From Calliopsis andreniformis (taxonomy: Eukaryota > Arthropoda > Insecta > Hymenoptera > Andrenidae): a stretch of 64,000 bases of DNA. The notes beneath the pieces were generated by a model. The model was not told the DNA's origin. It worked only from the letters and a program-made list of their open reading frames with translations, and did not search any database. Location: the NCBI RefSeq assembly GCF_051401765.1, contig NW_027480423.1, forward strand, positions 1,860,001 through 1,924,000. The letters are read 5' to 3'. Shown piece by piece: positions 1-14,505 of this stretch. A program made the translations under genes and the position numbers. Numbering within the stretch: position 1 is the first letter of the stretch; every line of letters begins with the position of its first letter.

Positions 1-1500
1 GGTTATGGTCATATCTACGTTCCGGGCAAGCTTGGCTTCACTGTAGGGTGTTGCTCCACCAGATTGAATAGGTAGGGCCATAGAAGTCTACGCCCGAAGC
101 ATAAAATACAATAAATATACAAGAGTTTTTCCATCGTATATCAGGAATGATAGCAGCCAGTGTGAAAGTGATGGTCATTTCTACGTTCCGGGCAACGTAG
201 GCTTCACTCTAGGGCGTTGCTCCACCAGATCGAATAGTTAGGGCCTAAGAAGTGAACGCCAGAAGCGTAAAATGCAATAAAAATACAACAGTTTTTCCAT
301 CGTATAACAGGATTAATTGCAACCAGTTTGAAAGTGATGGTCATTTCTTCTTTCCGGGCAACCTAGGCTTCACTCTAGGTCGTTGCTCCACTAGGTCAAA
401 TAGCTAGGGCCTTAGAAGTCAACGCCAGAAGCATTAAATACAATATAAATACAACAGTTTTTCCATTGTATAAAACGAATAATTGCAACCAGTATGAAAC
501 TTATGGTCATTTCTAAGTTCCGGGCAACCTAGGCCTCACTCTAGCGCGTTGTTCCACCAGACTGAATAATTAGGGCCTAAGGAGTGAACGGCAGCAGCAT
601 AAAATACAATATGAATACAACAGTTTTTCCATCATATAAAACGAATAATTGCAACCAGTATGAAAGTTATGGTCATTTCTACGTTCCGGGCAACCTAGGC
701 TTCACTCTATGGCGTTCTTCCACCACATCGAATTGCTACGGCCTCAGAAGTCAACGCCTGAAGCATAAAATACAATAACAATACAACAGTCTTTCCATCC
801 TATAACAGGAATAATTGCAACCAGTTTGAAAGTGATGGTCATTTGTAAGTTCCAGGCAACCTAGGCTTCACTCTAGGGCGTTGTTCCACCAGATCGAATT
901 GTTAGGGCCTAAGAAGTCAACTCCAGAAGCATAAGATTCAATATAAATATAACAGCTTTCCCATCGTATAGAACGAATAATAGCAACCAGTGTGAAAGTT
1001 ATGGTCATTTCTACGTTCCGGGCAGCCTAGGCTTCACTCTAGGGCGTTGGTCCACCAGATCGAATAGTTAGGGCCTAAGAAGTGAACGCCAGAAGCGTAA
1101 AATGCAATAAAAATACAACAGTTTTTCCATCGTATAACAGGATTAATTGCAACCAGTTTGAAAGTAATGGTCATTTCTCCTTTCCGGGCAACCTAGGCTT
1201 CACTCTAGGGCGTTGCTCCACTAGGTCGAATAGCTAGGGCCTTAGAAGTCAACGCCAGAAGCGTAAAATACAATATAAATACAACAGTTTTTCCATTGTA
1301 TAAAACGAATAATTGCAGCCAGTATGAAACTTATGGTCATTTCTAAGTTCCGGGCAACCTAGGCTTCACCCTAGGGCGTTGCTCCAACAGATTGAATAGT
1401 TAGGGCATTAGAAGTCAACGCCCGAAGCATAAAATACAATAAAAATGCAACAGTTTTTCCATCGTATAAAAGGATTAATTGCAACCAGTTTGAAAGTGAT
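1..1500 (+). repeat. Divergent monomers with an internal 830-bp (5-monomer) repeat
   Basis: These nine monomers carry more private substitutions than most of the array, for example aagcttgg and tgtagggtg in the first copy and tctaagttcc near 510. About 211-540 matches about 1041-1370 at an offset of exactly 830 bp (5 x 166); both share the rare gaagcgtaaaatgcaata variant and ggattaattgc. No gene is present. The region is related to the rest of the array but fits none of the 12 P classes cleanly. It may be an older, less homogenised stretch. Confidence 0.8.
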
Positions 1501-4500
1501 GGTCATTTCTACGTTCCGGACAACCTGGGCTTCACTCTTGAGCGTTGCTCCACCAGATCGAATAGCTAGAGCCTTAGAAGTCAACGCCAGAAGCATAAAA
1601 TACAATATAAATACAACAGTTTTTCCATCGTATAAAACGAATAATTGCAACCAGTATGAAAGTTATGGTCATTTCTACGTTCCGGGCAACCTAGGCTTCA
1701 CTCTATGGCGTTGCTCCACCAGATCAAACAGTTAGTTCCTTAGAAGTCAACGCCCGAAGCATAAAATACAAAATAAATAGAACAGTTTTTCCATAGTATA
1801 AAACGAATAATGGCAACCAGTGCGAAAGTTATGATCATTTCTACGTTCCGGCAACCTAGGCTTCACCCCAGGGCGTTGTTCCACCAGATCGAATAGTTAG
1901 GGCCTAAGAAGTGAACGCCAGCAGCATAAAATACACTATAAATACAACAGATCTTCCATCATATGAAACGAGTAATTGCAACCAGTATGAAAGTTATGGT
2001 CATTTCTACGTTTCGGGCAACCTAGGCTTCACTCTATGGCGTTCTTCCACCACATCGAATAGCTGCGGCCTCAGAAGTCAACGCCTGAAGCATAAAATAC
2101 AGTAAAAATACAACAGTCTTTTCATCCTATAACAGGAATAATTGCAACCAGTTTGAAAGTGATGGTCATTTCTACGTTCCGGGGAACCTAGGCTTCACTC
2201 TAGGGCGTTGCTCCACCAGATCGAATAGTTAGTGCCTTAGAAGTCAACGCCAGAAACATAAAATACAATATAAACACAACAGTTTTTCCATCGTATAAAA
2301 CGAATAATTGCTACCAGTATGGAAGTGATGGTCATTTCTATGTTCCGGGCAACCTAGGCCTCACTCTAGGGCGTTGTTCCACCAGATTGAATAGTTAGGG
2401 CCTTAGAAGTCAACGCCAGAATCATAAAATACAATAAAGATGCAACAGCTTTTGCATCGTATTAAACGAATAATTACAACCAGTGTGAATGTTATGGTCA
2501 TTTCTACATTCCGAGCAACCTAGGCTTCACTCTAGGGCGTTGATCCACCAGATAGAATTGTTAGGGCCTTAGAAGTCAATGCCAGAAGCATAAAATTCAA
2601 TAAAGATGCAACAGTTTTTCCATCGTAAAGCAGGAATAACTGTAAACAGTGTGAAAGTACTGGTCATTTCTACGTTCCGTGTAACCTAGGCTTCACTCTA
2701 GGGCGTTGCTCCACCAGATCGAATAGTTAGTGCCTTAGAAGTCAACGCCAGAAGCATAAAATACAATATAAATACAACAGTTTTTCCATCATATAAAACG
2801 AATAATTGCAACCACTATGAAAGTTATGGTTATGTCTACGTTCCGCGCAACCCAGGCTTCACTCTATGGCGTTCTTCCACCACATCGAATAGCTACGGCC
2901 TCAGAAGTCAACGCCTGAAGCATAAAATACAATAAAAATACAACAGTCTTTCCGTCCTATAACAGGAATAATTGCAACCCGTGTGTAAGTGATGGTCATT
3001 TGTACGTTCCAGGCAACCTAGGCTTCACTCTAGGGCGTTGTTCCACCAGATCGAATTGTTAGGGCCTAAGAAGTCAACGCCAGAAGCATAAGATACAATA
3101 TAAATATAACAGTTTTTCCACCTATAGAACGAATAATAGCAACCAGTGTGAAAGTTATGGTCACTTCTACGTTCCGGGCAACCTAGGCTTCACACTAGGG
3201 CGTTGATCCACCAGATAGAATAGTTAGGGCCTTAGAAGTCAACGCCAGAAGCATAAAATTCAATAAAGATGCAACAGTTTTTCCATCGTAAAGCAGGAAT
3301 AACTGTAAACAGTGTGAAAGTACTGGTCATTTCTACGTTCCGTGTAACCTAGGCTTCACTCTAGGGCGTTGTTCCACCAGATCGAACAGTTAGGACCTAA
3401 GAAGGCAACGCCAGAAGCATAAAATACAAAATAAAAAGAACAGTCTTTCCATCGCATAAAACGAATAATAGCAACCAGTGTGAAAGTTATGATCATTTCT
3501 ACGTTCCGGCATCCTAGGCTTCACCCCGGGGCGTTGTTCCACCAGATCGAATAGTTAGGGCCTAAGATGTGAACGCCAGCAGAATAAAATACAATATAAG
3601 TACAACAGTTCTTCCATCATATAAAACGAATAATTGCAACCAGTATGAAAGTTAACGTCATTTCTACGTTCCGGGCAACCTAGGCTTCACTCTAGGGCGT
3701 TGCTCCACCAGATCGAATAGTTAGGGCCTTAGAAGACAACGCCAGTATCATAAAATACTATAAAGATGCAACAGCTTTTCCATCGTATTAAACGAATAAT
3801 TTCAACCAGTGTGAATGTTATGGTCATTTCTACATTCCGAGCAACCTAGGCTTCGCTCTAGGGCGTTGATCCAACAGATTGAATAGTTAGGGCCTTCGCA
3901 GTCAACGCCCGAAGCATAAAATACAATATAAATACAACAGTTTTTCCATCATATAACAGGAATAATTGCAACCAGTTTGAAAGTGATGGTCATTTCTACG
4001 TTCCGGGCAACCTGGGCTTCACTCTTGAGCGTTGCTCCACCAGATCGAATAGCTAGAGCCTTAGAAGTCAACGCCAGAGGCATAAAATACAATATAAATA
4101 CAACAGTTTTTCCATCGTATAAAACGAATAATTGCAACCAGTATGAAAGTTATGGTCACTTCTACGTTCCGGGCAACCTAGGCTTCACTCTATGGCGTTG
4201 CTCCACCAGATCAAACAGTTAGTTCCTTAGAAGTCAACGCCCGAAGCATAAAATACAAAATAAATAGAACAGTTTTTCCATAGTATAAAACGAATAATGG
4301 CAACCAGTGTGAAAGTTATGATCATTTCTACGTTCCGGCAACCTAGGCTTCACCCCAGGGCGTTGTTCCACCAGATCGAATAGTTAGGGCCTAAGAAGTG
4401 AACGCCAGCAGCATAAAATACAATATAAATACAACAGATCTTCCATCATATAAAACGAGTAATTGCAACCAGTATGAAAGTTATGGTCATTTCTACGTTT

Positions 4501-5130
4501 CGGGCAACCTAGGCTTCACTCTATGGCGTTCTTCCACCACATCGAATAGCTGCGGCCTCAGAAGTCAACGCCTGAAGCATAAAATACAGTAAAAATACAA
4601 CAGTCTTTTCATCCTATAACAGGAATAATTGCAACCAGTTTGAAAGTGATGGTCATTTCTACGTTCCGGGGAACCTAGGCTTCACTCTAGGGCGTTGCTC
4701 CACCAGATCGAATAGTTAGTGCCTTAGAAGTCAACGCCAGAAACATAAAATACAATATAAACACAACAGTTTTTCCATCGTATAAAACGAATAATTGCTA
4801 CCAGTATGGAAGTGATGGTCATTTCTATGTTCCGGGCAACCTAGGCCTCACTCTAGGGCGTTGTTCCACCAGATTGAATAGTTAGGGCCTTAGAAATCAA
4901 CGCCAGAATCATAAAATACAATAAAGATGCAACAGCTTTTGCATCGTATTAAACGAATAATTACAACCAGTGTGAATGTTATGGTCATTTCTACATTCCG
5001 AGCAACCTAGGCTTCACTCTAGGGCGTTGATCCACCAGATAGAATAGTTAGGGCCTTAGAAGTCAACGCCAGAAGCATAAAATTCAATAAGGATGCAACA
5101 GTTTTTCCATCGTATAGCAGGAATAACTGC
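1501..5130 (+). repeat. P-class block with 2,487-bp (15-monomer) offset repeat
   Basis: A P1-class monomer (cctgggcttcactcttgagc) begins at 1501 and again at 3988, 2,487 bp apart (15 monomers, three of them one base short). The order after each is P2 (gatcaaacagttagttcc), P3 (the short ttccggcaacc class), P4 (tatggcgttcttccacc, cctcagaagtc), P5, P6, P7. About 1470-2640 therefore matches about 3957-5127 closely. The stretch between (2640-3957) holds other classes: P8/P9-type monomers with ccccgggg near 3526, and P11/P12-type monomers before 3988. No non-satellite sequence is present. Confidence 0.85.
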
Positions 5131-8100
5131 AAACAGTGTGAAAGTACTGGTCATTTCTACGTTCTGGGTAACCTAGGCTTCACTCTAGGGCGTTGTTCCA
5201 CCAGATCGAACAGTTAGGGCCTAAGAAGGCAACGCCAGAAGCATAAAATACAATATAAATATAACAGTTTTTCCATCGTATAAAACGAATAATAGCAACC
5301 AGTGTGAAAGTTATGGTCATTTCTACGTTCCGGGCAACCTAGGCTTCACCCCAGGTAGTTGTTCCACCAGATCGAATAGTTAGGGCCTAAGAAGTGAACG
5401 CCAGCAGCATAAAATACAATATAAATACAACAGTTCTTCCATCATATAAAACGGATAATTGCAACCAGTATGAAAGTTATGGTCATTTTTACGTTCCGGG
5501 CAACCTAGGCTTCACTCTATGGCGTTCTTCCACCACATCGAATAGCTACGGCCTCAGAAGTCAACGCCTGAAGCATAAAATACAATAAAAATACAACAGT
5601 CTTTCCATCCTATAACTGGAATAATTGCAACCCGTGTGAAAGTGATGGTCATTTGTACGTTCCAGGCAACCTAGGCTTCACTCTAGGGCGTTGTTCCACC
5701 AGATCGAATTGTTAGGGCCTAAGAAGTCAACGCCAGAAGCATAAGATACAATATAAATATAACAGTTATTCCATCGTATAGAACGAATAATAGCATCCAG
5801 TGTGAAAGTTATGGTCATATCTACGTTCCGGGCAACCTAGACTTCACTCTAGGGCGTTGCTCCACCAGATCAAACAGTTAGTTCCTTAGAAGTCAACGCC
5901 CGAATCATAAAATACAAAATAAATAGAACAGTTTTTCCATAGTATAAAACGAATAATGGCAACCAGTGTGAAAGTTATGATCATTTCTACGTTCCGGCAA
6001 CCTAGGCTTCACCCCAGGGCGTTGTTCCACCAGATCGAATAGTTAGGGCCTAAGAAGTGAACGCCAGCAGCATAAAATACAATATAAATACAACAGATCT
6101 TCCATCATATAAAACGAATAATTGCAACCAGTATGAAAGTTATGGTCATTTCTACGTTTCGGGCAACCTAGGCTTCACTCTATGGCGTTCTTCCACCACA
6201 TCGAATAGCTGCGGCCTCAGAAGTCAACACCTGAAGCATAAAATACAGTAAAAATACAACAGTCTTTTCATCCTATAACAGGAATAATTGCAACCAGTTT
6301 GAAAGTGATGGTCATTTCTACGTTCCGGGAACCTAGGCTTCACTCTAGGGCGTTGCTCCACCAGATCGAATAGTTAGTGCCTTAGAAGTCAACGCCAGAA
6401 ACATAAAATACAATATAAACACAACAGTTTTTCCATCGTATAAAACGAATAATTGCTACCAGTATGGATGTGATGGTCATTTCTATGTTCCGGGCAACCT
6501 AGGCCTCACTCTAGGGCGTTGTTCCACCAGATTGAATAGTTAGGGCCTTAGAAGTCAACGCCAGAATCATAAAATACAATAAAGATGCAACAGCTTTTCC
6601 ATCGTATTAAACGAATAATTACAACCAGTGTGAATGTTATGGTCATTTCTACATTCCGAGCAACCTAGGCTTCACTCTAGAGCGTTGCTCCACCAGATCG
6701 AATAGTTAGTGCCTTAGAAGTCAACGCCAGAAGCATAAAATACAATATAAATACAACAGTTTTTCCATCATATAAAACGAATAATTGCAACCAGTATGAA
6801 AGTTATGGTTATGTCTACGTTCCGCGCAACCCAGGCTTCACTCTATGGCGTTCTTCCACCACATCGAATAGCTACGGCCTCAGAAGTCAACGCCTGAAGC
6901 ATAAAATACAATAAAAATACAACAGTCTTTCCATCCTATAACAGGAACAATTGCAACCAGTTTGAAAGTGATGGTCATTTCTACGTTCCGTGGAACCTAG
7001 GCTTCACTCTAGGGCGGTACTCCACCAGATCGAATAGTTAGTGCCTTAGAAGTCAACGCCAGAAGCGTAAAATACAATATAAGCACAACAGTTTTTCCAT
7101 CGTATAAAACGAATAATTGCTACCAGTATGGAAGTGATGGTCATTTCTACGTTCCGGGCAACCTAGGCCTCACTCTACGGCGTTGTTCCACCAGATTGAA
7201 TAGTTAGGACCTAAGAAATCAACGCCAGAAGCATAAAATACAATATAAGTATAACAGTTTTTCCATCGTATAAAACGAGTAATTTCAACCAGTGTGAATG
7301 TTATGGTCATTTCTACATTTGGAGCAACCTAGGCTTCACTCTAGGGCGTTGATCCACCAGATAGTATAGTTAGGGCCTTAGAAGTCAACGCCAGAAGCAT
7401 AAAATTCAATAAAGATGCAACAGTTTTTCCATCGTAAAGCAGGAATAACTGTAAACAGTGTGAAAGTACTGGTCATTTCTACGTTCCGTGTAACCTAGGC
7501 TTCACTCTAGGGTGTTGTTCCACCAGATCGAACAGTTAGGACCTAAGAAGGCAACGCCAGAAGCATAAAATACAAAATAAAAAGAACAGTCTTTCCATCG
7601 CATAAAACGTATAATAGCAACCAGTGTGAAAGTTATGATCATTTCTACGTTCCGGCAACCTAGGCTTCACCCCGGGGCGTTGTTCCACCAGATCGAATAG
7701 TTAGGACCTAAGATGTGAACGCCAGCAGAATAAAATACAATATAAGTACAACAGTTCATCCATCATATAAAACGAATAATTGCAACCAGTATGAAAGTTA
7801 ACGTCATTTCTACGTTCCGGGCAACCTAGGCTTCACTCTAGGGCGTTGCTCCACCAGATCGAATAGTTAGGGCCTTAGAAGACAACGCCAGTATCATAAA
7901 ATACTATAAAGATGCAACAGCTTTTCCATCGTATTAAACGAATAATTTCAACCAGTGTGAATGTTATGGTCATTTCTACATTCCGAGCAACCTAGGCTTC
8001 ACTCTAGGGCGTTGATCCAACAGATTGAATAGTTAGGGCCTTCGCAGTCAACGCCCGAAGCATAAAATACAATATAAATACAACAGTTTTTCCATCATAT

Positions 8101-9294
8101 AACAGGAATAATTGCAACCAGTTTGAAAGTGATGGTCATTTCTACGTTCCGGGCAACCTGGGATTCACTCTTGAGCATTGCTCCACCAGATCGAATAGCT
8201 AGAGCCTTAGAAGTCAACGCCAGAAGCATAAAGTACAATATAAATACAACAGTTTTTCCATCGTATAAAACGAATAATTGCAACCAGTGTGAAAGTTATG
8301 GTCATTTCTACGTTCCGGGCAACCTAGGCTTCACTCTATGGCGTTGCTCCACCAGATCAAACAGTTAGTTCCTTAGAAGTCAACGCCCGAAGCATAAAAT
8401 ACAAAATAAATAGAACAGTTTTTCCATAGTATAAAACGAATAATGGCAACCAGTGTGAAAGTTATGATCATTTCTACGTTCCGGCAACCTAGGCTTCACC
8501 CCAGGGCGTTGTTCCACCAGATCGAATAGTTAGGGCCTAAGAAGTGAACGCCAGCAGCATAAAATACAATATAAGTACAACAGTTCTTCCATCATATAAA
8601 ACGAATAATTGCAACCAGTATGAAAGTTAACGTCATTTCTACGTTCCGGGCAACCTAGGCTTCACTCTAGGGCGTTGATCCAACAGATTGAATAGTTAGG
8701 GCCTTCGCAGTCAACGCCCGAAGCATAAAATACAATATAAATACAACAGTTTTTCCATCATATAACAGGAATAATTGCAACCAGTTTGAAAGTGATGGTC
8801 ATTTCTACGTTCCGGGCAACCTGGGCTTCACTCTTGAGCATTGCTCCACCAGATCGAATAGCTAGAGCCTTAGAAGTCAACGCCAGAAGCATAAAGTACA
8901 ATATAAATACAACAGTTTTTCCATCGTATAAAACGAATAATTGCAACCAGTGTGAAAGTTATGGTCATTTCTACGTTCCGGGCAACCTAGGCTTCACTCT
9001 ATGGCGTTGCTCCACCAGATCAAACAGTTAGTGCCTTAGAAGTCAACGCCAGAAACATAAAATACAATATAAACACAACAGTTTTTCCATTGTATAAAAC
9101 GAATAATTGCTACCAGTATGGAAGTGATGGTCATTTCTATGTTCCGGGCAACGTAGGCCTCACTCTAGGGCGTTGTTCCACCAGATTGAATAGTTAGGGC
9201 CTTCGCAGTCAACGCCCGAAGCATAAAATACAATATAAATACAACAGTTCTTCCATCATATAACAGGAATAATTGCAACCAGTTTGAAAGTGAT
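5130..9294 (+). repeat. Mosaic of P-class monomers; 4,146-bp offset paralogy
   Basis: About 3190-4420 is repeated at about 7336-8570, offset 4,146 bp (25 monomers with four one-base deletions). P1-class monomers start at 8134 and 8797 (663 bp, four monomers) and then at 9295 (three monomers later). The P3-P4-P5-P6 series recurs from about 5980. At 6330 the class-specific cggggaacc is shortened to ccgggaacc by one base. Everything here is satellite. Confidence 0.82.
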
Positions 9295-11330
9295 GGTCAT
9301 TTCTACGTTCCGGGCAACCTGGGCTTCACTCTTGAGCGTTGCTCCACCAGATCGAATAGCTAGAGCCTTAGAAGTCAACGCCAGAAGCACAAAATACAAT
9401 ATAAATACAACAGTTTTTCCATCGTATAAAACGAATAATTGCAACCAGTATGAAAGTTATGGTCATTTCTACGTTCCGGGCAACCTAGGCTTCACTCTAT
9501 GGCGTTCTTCCACTACATCGAATAGCAACGGCCTCAGAAGTCAACGCCTGAAGCATAAAATACAATAAAAATACAACAGTCTTTCCGTCCTATAACAGGA
9601 ATAATTGCAACCCGTGTGTAAGTGATGGTCATTTGTACGTTCCAGGCAACCTAGGCTTCACTCTAGGGCGTTGTTCCACCTGATCGAATTGTTAGGGCCT
9701 AAGAAATCAACGCCAGAAGCATAAGATACAATATGAATATAACAGTTTTTCCAACTATAGAACGAATAATAGCAACCATTGTGAAAGTTATGGTCACTTC
9801 TACGTTCCGGGCAACCTAGGCTTCACCCCAGGGCGTTGCTCCACCAGATCGAATAGTTAGTGCCTTAGAAGTCAACGCCAGAAGCATAAAATACAATATA
9901 AATACAACAGTTTTTCCATCATATAAAACGAATAATTGCAACCAGTATGAAAGTTATGGTTATGTCTACGTTCCGCGCATCCCAGGCTTCACTCTATGGC
10001 GTTCTTCCTCCACATCGAATAGCTACGGCCACAGAAGTCAACGCCTGAAGCATAAAATACAATAAAAATACAACAGTCTTTCCATCCTATAACAGGAACA
10101 ATTGCAACCAGTTCGAAAGTGATGGTCATTTCTACGTTCCGGGGAACCTAGGCTTCACTCTAGGGCGGTACTCCACCAGATCGAATAGGTAGTGCCTTAG
10201 AAGTCAACGCCAGAAACGTAAAATACAATATAAACACAACAGTTTTTCCATCGTATAAAACGAATAATTGCTACCAGTATGGAAGTGATGGTCATTTCTA
10301 CGTTCCGGGCAACCTAGGCCTCACTCTAGGGCGTTGTTCCACCAGATTGAATTGATAGGGCCTAAGAAATCAACGCCAGAAGCATAAAATACAATATAAA
10401 TATAACAGTTTTTCCATCGTATAAAACGAGTAATTTCAACCAGTGTGAATGTTATGGTCATTTCTACATTCGGAGCAACCTAGGCTTCACTCTAGGGCGT
10501 TGATCAACCAGATAGAATAGTTAGGGCCTTAGAAGTCAACGCCAGAAGCATAAAATTCAATAAAGATGCAACAGTTTTTCCATCGTATAGCACTAATAAC
10601 TGTAAACAGTGTGAAAGTACTGGTCATTTCTACGTTCCGTGTAACCTAGGCTTCACTCTAGGGCGTTGTTCCACCAGATCGAACAGTTAGGACCTAAGAA
10701 GGCAACGCCAGAAGCATAAAATACAAAATAAAAAGAACAGTCTTTCCATCGTATAAAACGAATAATAGCAACCAGTGTGAAAGTTATGATCATTTCTACG
10801 TTCCGGCAACCTAGTCTTCACCCCGGGGCGTTGTTCCACCAGATCGAATAGTTAGGACCTAAGATGTGAACGCCAGCAGAATAAAATACAATATAAGTAC
10901 AACAGTTCTTCCATCATATAAAACGAATAATTGCAACCAGTATGAAAGTTATGGTCATTTCTACGTTCCGGGCAACCTAGGCTTCACTCTATGGCGTTCT
11001 TCCACCAGATCGAATTGTTAGGGCCTAAGAAGTCAACGCCAGAAGCATAAGATACAATATAAATATAACAGTTTTTCCATCGTATAAAACGAATAATTGC
11101 TTCCAGTATGGAAGTGATGGTCATTTCTACGTTCCGGGCAACCTAGGCCTCACTCTAGAGCGTTGTTCCACCAGATCGAATTGTTAGGACCTAAGATGTG
11201 AACGCCAGCAGAATAAAATACAATATAAGTACAACAGTTCTTCCATCATATAAAACGAATAATTGCAACCACTATGAAAGTTATGGTCATTTCTACGTTC
11301 CGGGCAACCTAGGCTTCACTCTAGGGCGTT
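9295..11330 (+). repeat. Block sharing two segments with the 15.5-17.5 kb region
   Basis: 9295-9830 resembles 16925-17450 at offset 7,630 bp. About 9835-10820 resembles about 15475-16460 at offset 5,640 bp (34 monomers), including the shared attgatagggcc variant near 10350 and 15990. The two segments lie in the opposite relative order in the two regions, so they were rearranged by exchange and not copied as one block. One monomer here has the one-base-short form tttttccaactatag (about 9745). Confidence 0.8.
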
Positions 11331-13270
11331 GCTCCAACAGATAGAATAGTTAGGGCCTTAGAAGTCAACGCCCGATGCATAAAATACATTATAAATAGAA
11401 CAGTATTTCCATCGTGTAAAACAAATGATTGCTACCGGTGTGAAAGTTATGGTCATTTCTACGTTCCGATCAACCTAGGCTTCAGCATAGGTCGTTATTC
11501 CACCAGATCGAATAGTTAGGGCCTAAGAAGTGAACGCCAGAAGCATAAAATACAATATAAATACAACAGTTTTTCCATCATACAAAACGAATAATTGCAA
11601 CCAGTATGAAAGCCAGGGTCATTTCTACTTTACGGGCAACCTAGGCTACACCCTAGGGCGTTGCTCTTACAGATTGAATAGTTAGGGCCTTAGAAGTTAA
11701 TGCCCGAAGCATAAAATGCAATAAAAATACAACAGTTTTTCCATCGTATAAAAGGATTAATTGCAACCAGTTTGAAAGTGATGGTCACCTCTTCGTTCCG
11801 GGCAACCTACGCTTCACTCTAGGGCGTTGCTCCACCAGATCGAATAGTTAGGGCCTTAGAAGTTAACGCCAGAAGCATAAAATACAATATAAGTACAACA
11901 GTTTTTCCATCGTATAAAATGAATAATTGCAAACATTGCGAAAGTAATGGTCATTCCACGTTCCGGGCAACCGAGGCGTTACTCTAGTGCGTTGCTCCAC
12001 CACATCTAATAGCTACGGCCTTAGACGTCAACGACAGAAGCATAAAATACAATAAAGATGCAACAGCTTTTCCATCGTATAAAACGAATAATTGCACCCA
12101 GTGTGAAAGTTATTGTCATTTCTACTTTCCGCGCAACCTAGGCTTCACCCTAGCGCGTTGCTCCAACAGATTGAATAGGTAGGACCTTAGAAGTCAGCGC
12201 CAGAAGCATAAAATACAATATAAACACAACAGTTTTTCCATGGTATAAAACGAATAATTGCTACCAGTATGGAAGTGATGGTCATTTCTACGTTCCGGGC
12301 AACCTAGGCCTCACTCTAGGGCGTTGTTCCACCAGATTCAATAGTTAGGGCCTAAGAAATCAACGCCAGAAGCATAAAATACAATATAAATATAACAGTT
12401 TTTCCATCGTATAAAACGAATAATTTCAACCAGTGTGAATGTTATGGTCATTTCTATATTCCGAGCAACCTAGGCTTCACTCTAGGGAGTTGATCCACCA
12501 GATAGAATAGTTAGGGCCTTAGAAGTCAACGCCAGAAGCATAAAATTCAATAAAGATGCAACAGTTTTTCCATCGTATAGCAGGAATAACTGCAAACAGT
12601 GTGAAAGTACTGGTCATTTCTACGTTCCGGGTAACCTAGGCTTCAGTCTAGGGCGTTGTTCCACCAGATCGAACAGTTAGGGCCTAAGAAGGCAACGCCA
12701 GAAGCATAAAATACAATATAAATATATCAGTTTTTCCATCGTATAAAACGAATAATAGCAACCAGTATGAAAGTTATGGTCATTTCTACGTTCCGGGCAA
12801 CCTAGGCTTCACCCCAGGTCGTTGTTCCACCAGATCGAATAGTTAGGGCCTAAGAAGTGAACGCCAGCAGCATAAAATACAATATAAATACAACACTTCT
12901 TCCATCATATAAAACGAATAATTGCAACCAGTATGAAAGTTATGGTCATTTCTACGTTCCGGGAAACCTAGGCTTCACTCTATGGCGTTCTTCCACCACA
13001 TCGAATAGCGGCGGCCTCAGAAGTCTATGCCTGAAGCATAAAATACAATAAAAATACAACAGTCTTTCCATCCCATAACAGGAATAATTGCAACCCGTGT
13101 GAAAGTGATGGTCATTTGTACGTTCCAGGCAACCTAGGCTTCACTCTAGGATGTTGTTCCACCAGATCGAATTGTTAGGGCCTAAGAAGTCAACGCCAGA
13201 AGCATAAGATACAATATAAATATAACAGTTTTTCCATCGTATAGAACGAATAATAGCATCCAGTGTGACA
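11330..13270 (+). repeat. Divergent 'Z' block, oldest-looking copy
   Basis: This run of unusual monomers includes cccgatgcat (11371), a tgctaccggtgtg end, ttacgggcaacctaggctac (about 11630) and a one-base-short monomer starting at 11949 with ggtcattccacgttcc, ccgaggcgttactctagtgc and gacgtcaacgacag. The series matches 28089-30000 at offset 16,758 bp (101 monomers). It differs from that copy at several sites (for example aacaaatgattg against aacaaataattg), more than the Z copies at 28-33 kb differ among themselves. Z monomers are the most divergent in the window, but still in register. Confidence 0.82.
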
Positions 13271-13276
13271 GTTATG

Positions 13277-14505
13277 GTCATTTCTACGTTCCGGGGAACC
13301 TAGGCCTCACTCTAGGGCGTTGCTCCACCAGATCGAATAGTTAGTGCCTTAGAAGTCAACGCCAGAAGCATAAAATACAATTTAAACACAACAGTTTTTC
13401 CATCGTATAAAACGAATAATTGCTACCAGTATGGAAGTGATGGTCATTTCTACGTTCCGGGCAACCTATGCCTCACTCTAGGGCGTTGTTCCACCAGATT
13501 GAATGGTTAGGGCCTAAGAAATCAACGCCAGAAGCATAAAATACAATATAAATATAACAGTTTTTCCATCGTATAAAACGAATAATTTCAACCAGTGTGA
13601 ATGTTATGGTGATTTCTACATTCGGAGCAACCTAGGCTTCACTCTAGGGCGTTGATCCACTAGATAGAATAGTTAGGGCCTTAGAAGTCAACGCCAGAAG
13701 CATAAAATTCAATAAAGATGCAACAGTTTTTCCATCGTATGGCAGGAATAACTGCAAACAGTATGGAAGTGATGGTCATTTCTACGTTCCGGGCAACCTA
13801 GGCCTCACTCTAGGGCGTTGTTCCACCAGATTGAATAGTTAGGGCCTAAGAAATCAACGCCAGAAGCATAAAATACAATATAAATATAACAGTTTTTCCA
13901 TCGTATAAAACGAATAATTTCAACCAGTGTGAATGTTATGGTCATTTCTATATTCCGAGCAACCTAGGCTTCACTCTATGGCGTTCTTCCACCACATCGA
14001 ATAGCTACGGCCTCAGAAGTCAACGCCTGAAGCATAGAATACAATAAAAATTCAACAGTCTTTCCATCCTATAACTGGAATAATTGCAACCCGTGTGAAA
14101 GTGATGGTCATTTGTACGTTCCAGGCAACCTAGGCTTCACTCTAGGGCGTTGTTCCACCAGATCGAATTGCTGGGCCTAAGAAGTCAACGCCAGAAGCAT
14201 AAAATACAATATAAATACAACAGTTTTTCCATCATATAAAACGAGTAATTGCAACCAGTATGAAAGTTGTGGTCATTTCTACTTTCCGGGCAACCCAGGC
14301 TACACCCTGGGGCGTTGCTACAACAGATCGAATAGTTAGTGCCTTAGAAGTCGACGGCCGAAGCATAAAATACAAAATAAATAGAACTGTTTTTCCGTCG
14401 TATAAAACGAATAATTGCAACCAGTATGAAAGTTAACGTCATTTCTACGCTCCGGGCAACCTAGGCTTCACACTAGGGCGTTGATCCACCAGATAGAATA
14501 GTTAG
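13277..14505 (+). repeat. Segment X, copy 1
   Basis: About 1.2 kb that recurs at 18254-19482, offset 4,977 bp (30 monomers, three bases short). Shared markers are caatttaaacacaac (13379 and 18356), tactttccgggcaaccc followed by aggctacaccc, and gccttagaagtc followed by an acggc variant. It overlaps the start of segment Y because its last part recurs a third time from about 19673. Confidence 0.8.

Noticed and set aside
14..40. aagctt in the first monomer as a defining HindIII-type satellite site.
   Set aside because: I noticed it only in this first copy and it is not part of the consensus; the recurrent palindrome is cctagg.
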